Assembly (NCBI GenBank): GCA_050633285.1 | Contig: JBOEGG010000005.1 | Coordinates: forward strand, 545,643-609,642 | Reading direction: 5' to 3' | From: UBA1672 sp050633285 | GTDB taxonomy: Bacteria; Pseudomonadota; Alphaproteobacteria; Micavibrionales; Micavibrionaceae | Length of the DNA: 64,000 bases | Shown: positions 42,160 through 50,521 of the stretch, in pieces | Numbering within the stretch: the first letter of the stretch is position 1 | How the letters are laid out: the number at the start of each line of letters is the position of its first letter | The notes under the pieces: generated by a model | The model's input: only the letters and a program-made list of their open reading frames with translations | The model's database searches: none | What the model was told of the DNA's origin: nothing | Program-made: the position numbers and the translations under genes

Positions 42160-42998
42160 ATGAGAAAATTGGCTGTTATATTTATTGTTGTTATTCTTTT
42201 TAAACTTTTAATGCTTATACTCCTTGGATCTTATTTTATTAGATCGGCAAATCGCTCAGTAGGAGAGCCACCAGACTTTTTACAAGCTGAATTAGTCGAT
42301 ATAGAAGGGATAAAAGGTTGGTTTGTACGTGCAAATATGCCAACTAGAAAATGTATTATTCTTATGCATGGTGTCCGCTCTGACAGAAGAAGTATGATAA
42401 AACGAGCAAAGTTTTTGAAGGCTAAGGGTTATTCTTCGTTATTATTTGATTTTCAAGCACATGGTGAAACAAAAGGAGAATTCATAACCTTTGGGTACAA
42501 AGAGGCAAGAAATGCTGAGAAGGTTGTAAGTTATACTAAGGCACTCAAAGAATGCAGCAGAGTAGGAATAATAGGCCAATCTCTTGGAGGGGCTGCAAGT
42601 TTACTAGGTAAAGCTCCTTTATCTGCGGATGCCTTGGTTTTAGAAGCTGTTTATCCTGATATTGAAGCTGCCTTACTAATAGGTTGGTTAGACGCTTGGG
42701 GCCTATGGGTAAAGTATTTATTCCATTCCTAGTTTACCAAATTCCACTTCGTTTGAAGATACCCTTACAATCACTAAGGCCTGTCAAAAAAATTCAAGAA
42801 TTGAGTTCACCTGTGTTAATAGTTGCGGGCAGCAATGACAAATATACATTACTATCCGAGTCTAAGGCTTTATTTGAATTGGCTCCAGAACCTAAAGAAC
42901 TTTACATTGTAGATAATGCAGAACATGTTGATTTTCATTCCTTTAACAAGGAGCAATATGAGAAGAAGATACTCAAGTTTTTTGAAGAGCATTTATAG
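42160..42998 (+). pseudogene. alpha/beta hydrolase, frameshifted
   Basis: The first frame encodes a membrane anchor (FIVVILFKLLMLILLGSYFI), an oxyanion region (CIILMHGVRSDRRSMI) and the nucleophile elbow GIIGQSLGGAASLL, then drifts into nonsense and stops at 42732. The second frame continues the same protein (NRLVRRLGPMGKVFIPFL) with the acidic residue in VAGSNDKYT and the His in NAEHVDFHSF. One base seems missing near 42672-42680 (an insertion of two would also fit). Without the second part, the truncated product keeps Ser but loses Asp and His. Sequencing error is the alternative. Confidence 0.82.
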
Positions 42999-43033
42999 AG
43001 CAACAGACTAATGGCTAAAAGGCAGCATACTAT

Positions 43034-43046
43034 CGACCTAAAGCGG
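43034..43046 (-). repeat. short dispersed repeat, copy 3
   Basis: On the minus strand this reads CCGCTTTAGGTCG, 12 of 13 identical to copy 1. It lies after the hydrolase pseudogene. Confidence 0.45.
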
Positions 43047-43139
43047 TTGCTCGTGCGAGGTAGAGTATATAAATAGTTGGAGTGCTAGAGGTTGGAACTA
43101 TAAAGCATTCTAGTCATCTGGGGGGCGAGTTGGTATATC

Positions 43140-43156
43140 TTTAAGTTTCACTTAAG
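43140..43156 (+). promoter_or_regulatory. response-regulator box A (YTTAAG-N5-YTTAAG)
   Basis: TTTAAG-TTTCA-CTTAAG: two half-sites 11 bp apart, one helical turn. This is the layout of PmrA/BasR-type boxes. A -10-like TATTAT at 43178-43183 starts 22 bases after the second half-site, so the box lies just upstream of or at the -35 region, as for direct activation. The gene downstream is the response regulator itself, which implies autoregulation. Confidence 0.75.
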
Positions 43157-43203
43157 TGTAATGCTACATAATGTAAGTATTATACTCGAAGCGGAGGTCT
43201 ATA

Positions 43204-43866
43204 TTGAAAATCCTGCTTGTTGAAGATGATTTAATGATTGGTGAGGGTATACGGAAGGCATTACGGCAGTCCGGATATTCTGTTGACTGGGTGCAAGATG
43301 GAGAAGATGTTGAGCCATGCTTATCATCTGAAGAATATGACCTTTTGATCTTGGATTTAGGGATACCCAATAAAGATGGCGTACAGATATTAAAAAGTCT
43401 AAGGCAGCAGGAAAACAAAGTTACCATTCTTATCCTTACTGCGCGTGATAGTATTCAGGATCGGGTTGCTGGCTTGGATGCCGGCGCTGATGAATATATG
43501 ATTAAACCGTTTTCTTTGGATGAGTTAGAGGCACGTATCAGGTTGCTTTTACGACGCAGTACAGGACAAAAAACAAATCTGTTAGAGGTTGATGGTCTTA
43601 GTATTAATGTAAATACGAACGAGGTTATTTATCTGGGAGAACATTATACGCTTTCTGCCAAGGAGTTTGCCCTGATGCATCTGTTAATGAAAAACCCGAC
43701 ACATATATTTTCTAGAGCTAAATTGGAAGAAAAACTATATGGCTGGAACGAAGAAGTCGAGAGTAATTCAATAGAAGTGCATATTCACCAAATCCGTAAG
43801 AAAATGGGAAAAGGCATCATTCAAAACACCAGAAACGTAGGTTATAGCATTGGTGTAGAAGCATGA
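43204..43866 (+). CDS. OmpR-family response regulator (PmrA/QseB-like)
   Basis: This 220-residue protein starts with TTG at 43204; GGAGG is 6 bases upstream. The receiver has the acidic pair in ILLVEDDLMI, the phospho-acceptor D51 (LLILDLGIPNKDG), the Thr in ILILTARDS and the Lys in EYMIKPFSLDEL. The C-terminal winged helix ends in EVHIHQIRKKMGKGIIQNTR with the usual recognition helix. It is coupled to the kinase gene (ATGA overlap). The subfamily call rests on receiver style, gene pair and the boxes nearby. Confidence 0.93.
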   Translation: MKILLVEDDLMIGEGIRKALRQSGYSVDWVQDGEDVEPCLSSEEYDLLILDLGIPNKDGVQILKSLRQQENKVTILILTARDSIQDRVAGLDAGADEYMIKPFSLDELEARIRLLLRRSTGQKTNLLEVDGLSINVNTNEVIYLGEHYTLSAKEFALMHLLMKNPTHIFSRAKLEEKLYGWNEEVESNSIEVHIHQIRKKMGKGIIQNTRNVGYSIGVEA

Positions 43867-45179
43867 TCTCAATCCGAAATCGTTTAGTCGTAATGATATT
43901 TAGCGTGTTAATGCTGTGTACGGCTCTTATTGCTATGCTTGTTAGTTTTCATGCAAGTGAAGAATTTTCCGAGATTCTGGATGGGAGCTTAGAACAAATT
44001 GCTGTTTCCGCTGCGGCGCATAATTATGAAGGTAGCGAATATGAAGCAAGTGATAAAACATCATTATCTGAGGAGCATGAGTTTATCATTCAGGTTTGGA
44101 AACATGATGCGTTGGTTTATACATCTCACCCTCGTATTAACCTGCCTTTGCAACAGGAAAAAGGGTATGGAAATATTATAACGGAACAGCAACGCGTGCG
44201 TTATTTTCTGTATTATGTCGGAGATCGAAAGATACAGGTTTCCCAGTCTGTTGAAGAACGTCAGGAATTGGTTGAGGATACGCTATACCAATTTATTGTC
44301 CCGATTTTCATGCAGCTTCCGGTGATGATGTTACTTGCTTATATCGTGATTGGAAGAGGGTTAAGGCCATTATTAATTATCTCTTCAAAGATGCAGGAAC
44401 GTGGAGGTCATAACCTTAGCCCAATTGATATTAAAAATATTCCGCAGGAGATATTCCCACTAATACAATCTCTCAACCTTCTATTGAGGCGTTTAGAGGA
44501 CTCTTTGAAATTACAAAAGGAGTTCACAGCAGATGCAGCGCATGAGCTTCGGACTCCTTTAACGGCTATAAAGTTACAAATTGATTTATTAGAACGTGCC
44601 GAAAAAGAATCAGAACGACAGGAAACACAAGAAAGCCTGAAAGCCGCAATTGATAGGAGTATAAAGCTGGTTCAAAATTTATTACTTCTTGCTAGATACG
44701 AACCGGACGTTCTGACTATAGGGCGAGAGAAGGTAAACCTCGCTCTAATTGCAAAGAAAGTTTGTAAAGATCTTGAATCTTTAGCACAAGATAAAACACA
44801 GACACTGACATTTCGCAATGAGGCGCAAGAAACAACGATTCTTGGACAGGCAGAGAACATTTTCATATTAATCGAAAACCTTGTCCAAAATGCTATCCTT
44901 TATACGCAAAAAGGAGGGCGGGTAGATGTTAATATTCAATCTGATGGTGCAAAGGTGTATTTGCGTGTCTCGGATAATGGGATAGGTATTAAAAAAAGCG
45001 AGTGGGATAGGGTTTTTGATCGCTTTTACCGGTGTTTAGGAACAATGGAAACTGGTTCTGGGCTCGGTTTGTCGATTGTGCAAAATATCACTGAATATCA
45101 TAACGGGCATATAGAAATAGAAGAGGGGTTGGAAGGAAAGGGCTGTTGCTTTACCGTGGCCTTTCCTTTGTTGTCTTAA
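43863..45179 (+). CDS. sensor histidine kinase (QseC/PmrB-like)
   Basis: This is a 438-residue inner-membrane kinase that partners the upstream regulator. TM1 lies near residues 8-28 (MIFSVLMLCTALIAMLVSF), followed by a periplasmic sensor of about 120 residues rich in acidic positions (NYEGSEYEASDKTSLSEEHE), then TM2 (FIVPIFMQLPVMMLLAYIVI). The H box is FTADAAHELRTPLTAIKLQI, the N box ENLVQNAILY, the G boxes DNGIGIKKSEWDRVFDRFYR and GSGLGLSIVQNITEYHNGH. The acidic periplasmic patch could bind cations, as in PmrB/PhoQ-type sensors. This is an inference. Confidence 0.93.
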   Translation: MISIRNRLVVMIFSVLMLCTALIAMLVSFHASEEFSEILDGSLEQIAVSAAAHNYEGSEYEASDKTSLSEEHEFIIQVWKHDALVYTSHPRINLPLQQEKGYGNIITEQQRVRYFLYYVGDRKIQVSQSVEERQELVEDTLYQFIVPIFMQLPVMMLLAYIVIGRGLRPLLIISSKMQERGGHNLSPIDIKNIPQEIFPLIQSLNLLLRRLEDSLKLQKEFTADAAHELRTPLTAIKLQIDLLERAEKESERQETQESLKAAIDRSIKLVQNLLLLARYEPDVLTIGREKVNLALIAKKVCKDLESLAQDKTQTLTFRNEAQETTILGQAENIFILIENLVQNAILYTQKGGRVDVNIQSDGAKVYLRVSDNGIGIKKSEWDRVFDRFYRCLGTMETGSGLGLSIVQNITEYHNGHIEIEEGLEGKGCCFTVAFPLLS

Positions 45180-45181
45180 CC

Positions 45182-46207
45182 CTATCGTTTTATGTTTTGA
45201 TATAGTTGTTGAACATTTGTTTTAAACACAGACTTTGAAAAGTGTTGCTCATAATGGTTTAGGCCACTACAGGTGATATGCGCCTGCAGATATTTGTCTT
45301 TTATTATTCTGTTAATGGAGGCTGCTAATCCGTCCACATCATCTATATCAACAAGAAGGCCATTTTCCTCATGTGATATATATGCCTTTGGCCCTTGGGA
45401 TTTGGCAGCGACGAGTGGTGTGCCTGTCCCCCAAGCTTCTATAACAACCGCGCCAAAGGGTTCATAGCGAGATGGGAATACGCATATGTCTGCGGTGGCG
45501 AGTAAAGCTTCACGGTCATATCGCCACCCAAGAAAGCGGATGCGCTCTTCCAGTTTAAGGTCTCTCATTTGTGCTTTTAGCTTTTGTTCTAAAGGGCCGG
45601 AACCTGCAATCCACAAATATGCATCAGGAATTTTTTGCATTGCGGATATAAGAATATCTAACCCCTTTTTGGTATGTAGGCGTGATAAAGCAAGCAATAA
45701 CGGGGCATCATCAGGAGTGTTATATTTGGCGCGATTAAGAGGCTGTGCTTCATTCAGCTCCGCATAAATATGCAATAGATGCACTTGTTTTGGGGTGACG
45801 CCTTGCCTGATGATGTGATCCGCAATGTCTTTGGTTACGGCAACATGATGGTGGCAGTTCTTAAAGCGTGTGGGCTTATAATAACCGCCATACCAACCTA
45901 TATTTGTGTGTCTGCCATGTGTTGCATATGTTCCTGCGCGTCCCATCCAATGATGTACAATATCAGGGTTATGCTGATGGATGGCATTACTTATAACGCG
46001 TTGGGTTGGCCATTTCCATCTCTGGGCAAAGTTAGTTATCTTTAGAGGGATGTTTAACTCAGATATTGTTTGTATCTTGTGTGAGTTGTTATTTCTTGTC
46101 ACCACATATTGTTCAATACCTGTTTCGTCTATGGCTTTGACAGCATCTACGAAGAAGGTTTCTGCTCCGCCAACATCGGCTCCGGCGATTGCGTGTAAAA
46201 CTCTCAT
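45182..46207 (-). CDS. GT4-family glycosyltransferase
   Basis: This 341-residue, GT-B fold enzyme likely transfers a sugar onto a lipid-linked or LPS acceptor. The N-terminal VLHAIAGADVGGAETFFVDA is the usual GT4 opening; LLALSRLHTKKGLDILISAM starts the nucleotide-sugar domain, and FPSRYEPFGAVVIEAWGTGT contains the EX7E motif. It converges with the kinase gene and diverges from the PepSY gene. The shared promoter region has two sets of the regulator boxes, so it may belong to the same regulon. Confidence 0.92.
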   Translation of the reverse strand: MRVLHAIAGADVGGAETFFVDAVKAIDETGIEQYVVTRNNNSHKIQTISELNIPLKITNFAQRWKWPTQRVISNAIHQHNPDIVHHWMGRAGTYATHGRHTNIGWYGGYYKPTRFKNCHHHVAVTKDIADHIIRQGVTPKQVHLLHIYAELNEAQPLNRAKYNTPDDAPLLLALSRLHTKKGLDILISAMQKIPDAYLWIAGSGPLEQKLKAQMRDLKLEERIRFLGWRYDREALLATADICVFPSRYEPFGAVVIEAWGTGTPLVAAKSQGPKAYISHEENGLLVDIDDVDGLAASINRIIKDKYLQAHITCSGLNHYEQHFSKSVFKTNVQQLYQNIKR

Positions 46208-46254
46208 AGCTCTTTACTCTCCTTAATCAATCAGAAGAGTTGTGGGGTGGTAAA

Positions 46255-46282
46255 CTTAAGCGGAGCTTAAGTCTTCTTTAGG
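46255..46282. promoter_or_regulatory. response-regulator box B1 (three half-sites)
   Basis: CTTAAG-CGGAG-CTTAAG-TCTTC-TTTAGG: two perfect half-sites and a weak third, each 11 bp apart. It lies between the divergent glycosyltransferase and PepSY genes, closer to the former. Half-sites are palindromic, so either direction is possible. Confidence 0.7.
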
Positions 46283-46301
46283 GTTTCATTGATGGCAGTC
46301 G

Positions 46302-46318
46302 GCTAAGTTTCACCTAAG
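46302..46318 (+). promoter_or_regulatory. response-regulator box B2
   Basis: GCTAAG-TTTCA-CCTAAG: two half-sites 11 bp apart with the same TTTCA spacer as box A. A weak -10-like TATCAA at 46340-46345 begins 22 bases later, the same distance as for box A. The PepSY gene follows. Confidence 0.65.
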
Positions 46319-46364
46319 AAACTCTGTAGATACTACACATATCAAATAAAATAGGAGTTCAGAT

Positions 46365-46691
46365 ATGTTTAGTACGAATCGTTTTTATTTATCTGCTGTA
46401 TGTGCATTTTCTTTTGTTGCGTTGGCGCTTGTGCCGATAACGGGTTATGCGCATATGACAGATGAAGTGCAAGAGCAAGTCGCAGTGAATACAGCAAAGC
46501 TCTCAATCGTTGATGCTATTCAAAAAACATTGGATCAAACTGGAGGCGCTGTCCTAAGTGCAGAGCTTGAATATGATGAGGGGCAGCTTGTTTACGATAT
46601 TGAAGTTATAAAAGGCGGTCAGGAAACAGAATATTTGGTCGATGCGATAACGGGTACTATTTCCAAGGATATGAATGACTGTAATTGCTAA
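46365..46691 (+). CDS. small periplasmic PepSY-domain protein
   Basis: This 108-residue protein has a signal peptide (YLSAVCAFSFVALALVPITG, ending near YAH). The PepSY domain is KLSIVDAIQKTLDQTGGAVL, then AELEYDEGQLVYDIEVIKGG and TEYLVDAITGTISKD. The end has two Cys (NDCNC). PepSY proteins sit in the periplasm and often inhibit or sense near metal/heme reductases and two-component systems. A ribosome site (TAGGAG) precedes the ATG and a box B2 lies upstream. A ferric-reductase-like gene is nearby. Confidence 0.88.
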   Translation: MFSTNRFYLSAVCAFSFVALALVPITGYAHMTDEVQEQVAVNTAKLSIVDAIQKTLDQTGGAVLSAELEYDEGQLVYDIEVIKGGQETEYLVDAITGTISKDMNDCNC

Positions 46692-46725
46692 ATTCTGTTC
46701 CAATATCTTTATTTAAGTAGAGTCT

Positions 46726-46756
46726 AAACAAGGGAGATTATCTCCCTTGTTTATTA
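46726..46756 (+). terminator. terminator after the PepSY gene
   Basis: A perfect 12-bp stem, AAACAAGGGAGA with TCTCCCTTGTTT, around a 3-base loop, followed by a short T-rich stretch. It separates the PepSY gene from the next membrane protein gene. The T-run is short, so termination may be partial. Confidence 0.75.
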
Positions 46757-46776
46757 CGTGTAAGTAAGGGGTTTAC

Positions 46777-47655
46777 ATGACTATTTGTGATAAGAAGCTA
46801 TTATTGTTTTTAGGGGTAATTTGGACGTTTATGATCGTCGCAAAGCTTATGACATCTCCTATAGCCTTAGTCGATATCTTAGTGAATGGTGTCGTTGCAT
46901 TTTCTAATGTCGTTTTGGTTTATAGTCTTGCAAAGAGGCTATTTCCTAAAAACGAGGAGATCCCAAAGCTAGCATCTGTTATTTTCATGGGGTGTCCTCT
47001 ATTTTTTATGTATATCGGGGAAACTGTATCCGGATTTTTATCCTCTGCCTGTATTCTTCTTTCGGTATTATTGATCTTAAACGCCGTTCAAACGGGGCGT
47101 TATCGATACTTCCTATGTCTTGGTACAGGCGTTGCAGTAGGTTGTATCACACACAACATATGGACTATGCCCCTGATTGAGGAGAGGCTGCCCCTGTGGT
47201 TCTACGCTCTGATACTTCTGTTCTCGTTCTGGCCGTTACTGTTATGGCCACATGCTTGGCGATCTATTACGGGCGCATATAAACGAAAGACGGAAGAGTA
47301 CGGATTTTTGATATTGTGGAGTGTGGTGTCGTCTTTTGGTGTTGTTGTGTTAAGTGGTGGACAAGAATTATTCGATATAATCCCTGTATTGCCAATGTTT
47401 TCATTGCTTTGGGCGCGTTTAATATCATCGCAGCAGGCGGAAGATAAGGATATGTTAACGCCATTTGGAGCGGGCATTTTACTGTTTATTTTATTGGGGG
47501 TCTCTTCCATGTTTAATAATTTGTTCGTAACGATGCTTTTGGGCGTGTTCATTTTGTCTGCCCTTATACTCAGGGAGTTTTGTCAAAATAAAGCTTTGGC
47601 ACAAGTAAGCTTGTTTCTTGTTATGAATGGTTTATTCGTTTTTCTACTATCGTAA
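46777..47655 (+). CDS. short ArnT/PMT-like multi-pass membrane protein
   Basis: This 292-residue, multi-span membrane protein has about eight helices. LVYSLAKRLFPKNEEIPKLA followed by SVIFMGCPLFFMYIGETVSG resembles a middle piece of GT39/GT83 (PMT/ArnT) lipid-linked sugar transferases. The usual N-terminal part with the catalytic Asp-Glu in the first periplasmic loop is absent, and there is no large C-terminal periplasmic domain. It may be a degenerate or minimal relative, or a membrane protein with only superficial similarity. It converges with the ferric-reductase-like gene. Confidence 0.6.
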   Translation: MTICDKKLLLFLGVIWTFMIVAKLMTSPIALVDILVNGVVAFSNVVLVYSLAKRLFPKNEEIPKLASVIFMGCPLFFMYIGETVSGFLSSACILLSVLLILNAVQTGRYRYFLCLGTGVAVGCITHNIWTMPLIEERLPLWFYALILLFSFWPLLLWPHAWRSITGAYKRKTEEYGFLILWSVVSSFGVVVLSGGQELFDIIPVLPMFSLLWARLISSQQAEDKDMLTPFGAGILLFILLGVSSMFNNLFVTMLLGVFILSALILREFCQNKALAQVSLFLVMNGLFVFLLS

Positions 47656-48993
47656 ATCAAAAATTTCACGATGAAAGTTTTGGGCAGATAACCCGCCTTT
47701 CTGTAGGTCTGATTGCAACATATCTCCTAAACCTTTAGGGCCACAAAACCATACACTGGCTGTTCTCCATTCAGGTAGTCTTTGTTGAATATCTTCTGTC
47801 CGTAGCCTGGCATTGTTGTTATTTGTAAAGTGATGCAGGGTAACCTCTGCTTTTTGTGAAAGACGTTCTAAGTTTTCAATAAATTCTACATCAATGTCTT
47901 TTGCGACATAGAATAAATCAATGCTCTTGTTGTTACCATGTTTTGCCAGAAACTCTAATTGGGCAAGAAAAGGCGTGATGCCGATACCACCGGCAATCCA
48001 TATTTGTTTGTTGTTTGAGCAAGCGAAATTAAAATGTCCGTATGGTCCTTCGATAGTTACACTGTCTCCTACTGAAATATTCTTCCTTAGGTTATTGGTG
48101 TAATCGCCTAATGATTTTATCGTGAATGATATATGTGGGAAATCAAGGTTCCATGCTGAAGATATTGTGAAGGGGTGCGGTTCTTTATTATTGTTCAGGG
48201 TCAAAAAGGCGAATTGTCCACTGTGATGTCCTTGCCATTTCGTCGAGGGTTCTATAACAACTTCGACTGTGTTCATTGCTGTGTGTTCTTGAATAAGTGC
48301 AATTGTACCTTTACATTTTGCAGCCTTACCTTTGAAACCTAATAATATAAGAATAGCAGAATAGGAACCCGCTATAAGCAGTGCGGCGGTTAGGGGGCCG
48401 GTTAAGGTAATCCAGTATTCGAATTTCATAAGGATTACTGCGTGGAATGCTAATGCCAGATAAAAGATTGGGATAATTTTATGGGTCATCCTGAATATGT
48501 GATATGGGATACGCTTGATAAGGGCGATAAGTATAAGCAGAATAATGGCATAAAATGCATACTCTCCAAACGTGTGTGCAGGGCTTTCAAAGGATTCTAA
48601 GAAGCCTTCTACGCTTGTATAATCAATTTCTGAAAAATCGAAGGAACCTTCTTCACCTTCACCATCTTCATCACCATCCTCGTCTTCTTCTTCACTGGCA
48701 CCGAAAAGTTCGGGGAACTCGCTCATGGTCCAGTGAAAAACCGCACCGATAAGCGTGGTTATACCAAGCCATTTATGTAAGTGATATCCTTTATCTAACC
48801 CTCCCGTATATACCTCTAGCCACCGTGCTCTGGTCGCTAAAACCATGGCAATGCTCATAGCTGATATTGCCAATATACCGGAATATTGTAATAAGGGGCG
48901 ATTAGGTTCATCTGAAACATATAGGTTGGATATAATGACAACGATCGTTACCAATGTTGTTATTCCAAATAAACGGCCTGCTGTTTTACGCAT
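47647..48993 (-). CDS. ferric-reductase-like flavocytochrome
   Basis: This is a 448-residue protein. The N-terminal half spans the membrane about six times with paired His heme ligands (YHLHKWLGITTLIGAVFHW, then IPYHIFRMTHKIIPIFYLAL and FHAVILM). The C-terminal half is a ferredoxin-reductase-type FAD/NAD(P)H domain: PHPFTISSAW (FAD), VTIEGPYGHFNF, WIAGGIGITPFLAQLEFLAK (NAD(P)H), and VWFCGPKGLGDML. It moves electrons from cytoplasmic NAD(P)H outward. A strange acidic run (12 Asp/Glu in 16 residues, 101-116) lies in a loop after TM3 that could bind metal. The shared upstream region has boxes C. Confidence 0.9.
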   Translation of the reverse strand: MRKTAGRLFGITTLVTIVVIISNLYVSDEPNRPLLQYSGILAISAMSIAMVLATRARWLEVYTGGLDKGYHLHKWLGITTLIGAVFHWTMSEFPELFGASEEEDEDGDEDGEGEEGSFDFSEIDYTSVEGFLESFESPAHTFGEYAFYAIILLILIALIKRIPYHIFRMTHKIIPIFYLALAFHAVILMKFEYWITLTGPLTAALLIAGSYSAILILLGFKGKAAKCKGTIALIQEHTAMNTVEVVIEPSTKWQGHHSGQFAFLTLNNNKEPHPFTISSAWNLDFPHISFTIKSLGDYTNNLRKNISVGDSVTIEGPYGHFNFACSNNKQIWIAGGIGITPFLAQLEFLAKHGNNKSIDLFYVAKDIDVEFIENLERLSQKAEVTLHHFTNNNNARLRTEDIQQRLPEWRTASVWFCGPKGLGDMLQSDLQKGGLSAQNFHREIFDLR

Positions 48994-49042
48994 ATTATAG
49001 TCCCTATTTTATCAAAATTGCGCAGTACATTCACAAGACAGA

Positions 49043-49070
49043 CTTAAACAAGACTTAAGTGTCATTTAAG
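49043..49070. promoter_or_regulatory. response-regulator box C (three half-sites)
   Basis: CTTAAA-CAAGA-CTTAAG-TGTCA-TTTAAG: three half-sites, each 11 bp apart. It lies between the divergent flavocytochrome and efflux genes. A -10-like TTTAGT near 49091 begins 21 bases after the last half-site on the efflux side. Confidence 0.75.
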
Positions 49071-49118
49071 TTTGGGATTCTACGCTGTTCTTTAGTGAAG
49101 AGATAAAGGACGTGTGTA

Positions 49119-50519
49119 TTGAGTTTTGAACCGCATCACATATTAGTATTCAAGAAGTCGGCGCGTTCTTGTGCTGCGTTCATGATGTGCTGCCTTCTAT
49201 CATCATGTGCATCCTTACCAAAGAGCATAACAACCAGAAGCGCTGTGTCTGAATTGCGTGTAGAACAAAGCTATGCAACTGAACAGCCACAGGAAGCCCA
49301 GATTATTGATGGGCTTTTACTCGTGTTTCAAGATGAGACAATAAATGAGCTGGTTCAACAGGCGCTGCAACATAATTTGGATATTCAGCTTGCCGCAAAA
49401 CAAATGGAAGAGGCTGGTTTTAACGCATCTGCACAGTGGGGCAATATCGCACCACAGTTTTCCGGTAATATGGCTACAAACCGCATGCAAGGCGCGCAGG
49501 GGAAATCAGAAGGGGCGTATAGTCCATCCTTTGATGTGAGCTGGGAAGTTGACCTTTGGGGGAAGCTTAGAGGGCAAAAGGACGCATTAGACGCAACAGC
49601 ATTGGCGCGTGCAGAAAATTATCAGGCTGCGCGTGATTCTATAGCGGCACAGGTGATGCAGGGGTGGTTTGATACTGTAACTGCTAAGAAGCTTGTATCC
49701 TTGGAAGAGGCGCGTCTTCAAAATTTACAAACAAATGCGCAGAATAGCCACCGTCAGTATGAGGCAGGACTTACCAGTCTTGATGATCTTGCCGTCGTAA
49801 AACGTGACATCGCGCAAACAAGGGTGGTATTGATCGCAAATACAAATGATTTGCATAGTGCTATTCGTACATTACAGGTTTTATTGGGGTATTACCCCAA
49901 TTTAAAAATTGCGCAAAAGTATAACATGCCTGCGCTTATCGCTCCGCCTAAGGCAAATGCGTCCGCGGATTTGTTAACAAACCGACCGGACTTGCGCGCT
50001 GCCTGGCAAGATGTGTTGGCTGCTGATGAAACGGTTAAGGTATCGCATAAGGAAATGTACCCATCTCTCAACCTCACAGGTTCATTAGGAACGCAGAGTA
50101 GTGCATTTTCGGACGTCTTAAGTGGCGCCACGATTTGGTCATTGGCTAGCAACTTCTCCATGCCGTTATTCAATGCAGGACAGCTTAAAAACAATATGTT
50201 TGCGGCGCAAAGTAGAGCAGAGCAAGCGTGGATCGCATACTTAAAATCAGCTCTTATCGCTTTTCAAGAGGTAGAGCAGGCTTTGGATCGTGAAACGTTG
50301 TTAGCTGATCAGGAGCGTGAGCAGCAAAATGCTGTATCTCATGCGGTGAATAGCGCACGTATTTTTAAAGAGCGCTATAAGAATGGTCTTGTCAGTATTC
50401 TTGAATATTTAACAGCACAAAATACAGTTTTTGATATGCGCGCAGAGTTGTTGCGTATACGCAATGCACGTTTGAAAAATCGGGTGGCTCTTGCACTTGC
50501 TTTGGGGAAAGGAATATAG
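49119..50519 (+). CDS. outer-membrane efflux lipoprotein (TolC/NodT family)
   Basis: This 466-residue protein begins with TTG and has a lipoprotein signal peptide (FMMCCLLSSC) with acylated Cys at residue 30. The mature part has two OEP repeats, including NELVQQALQHNLDIQLAAKQ and PSFDVSWEVDLWGKLRGQKD; later LLTNRPDLRAAWQDVLAADE and SMPLFNAGQL are canonical NodT-type motifs. It makes the outer channel for the next two genes (2-base gap to the adaptor). Box C upstream suggests regulator control. Confidence 0.93.
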   Translation: MSFEPHHILVFKKSARSCAAFMMCCLLSSCASLPKSITTRSAVSELRVEQSYATEQPQEAQIIDGLLLVFQDETINELVQQALQHNLDIQLAAKQMEEAGFNASAQWGNIAPQFSGNMATNRMQGAQGKSEGAYSPSFDVSWEVDLWGKLRGQKDALDATALARAENYQAARDSIAAQVMQGWFDTVTAKKLVSLEEARLQNLQTNAQNSHRQYEAGLTSLDDLAVVKRDIAQTRVVLIANTNDLHSAIRTLQVLLGYYPNLKIAQKYNMPALIAPPKANASADLLTNRPDLRAAWQDVLAADETVKVSHKEMYPSLNLTGSLGTQSSAFSDVLSGATIWSLASNFSMPLFNAGQLKNNMFAAQSRAEQAWIAYLKSALIAFQEVEQALDRETLLADQEREQQNAVSHAVNSARIFKERYKNGLVSILEYLTAQNTVFDMRAELLRIRNARLKNRVALALALGKGI

Positions 50520-50521
50520 GG

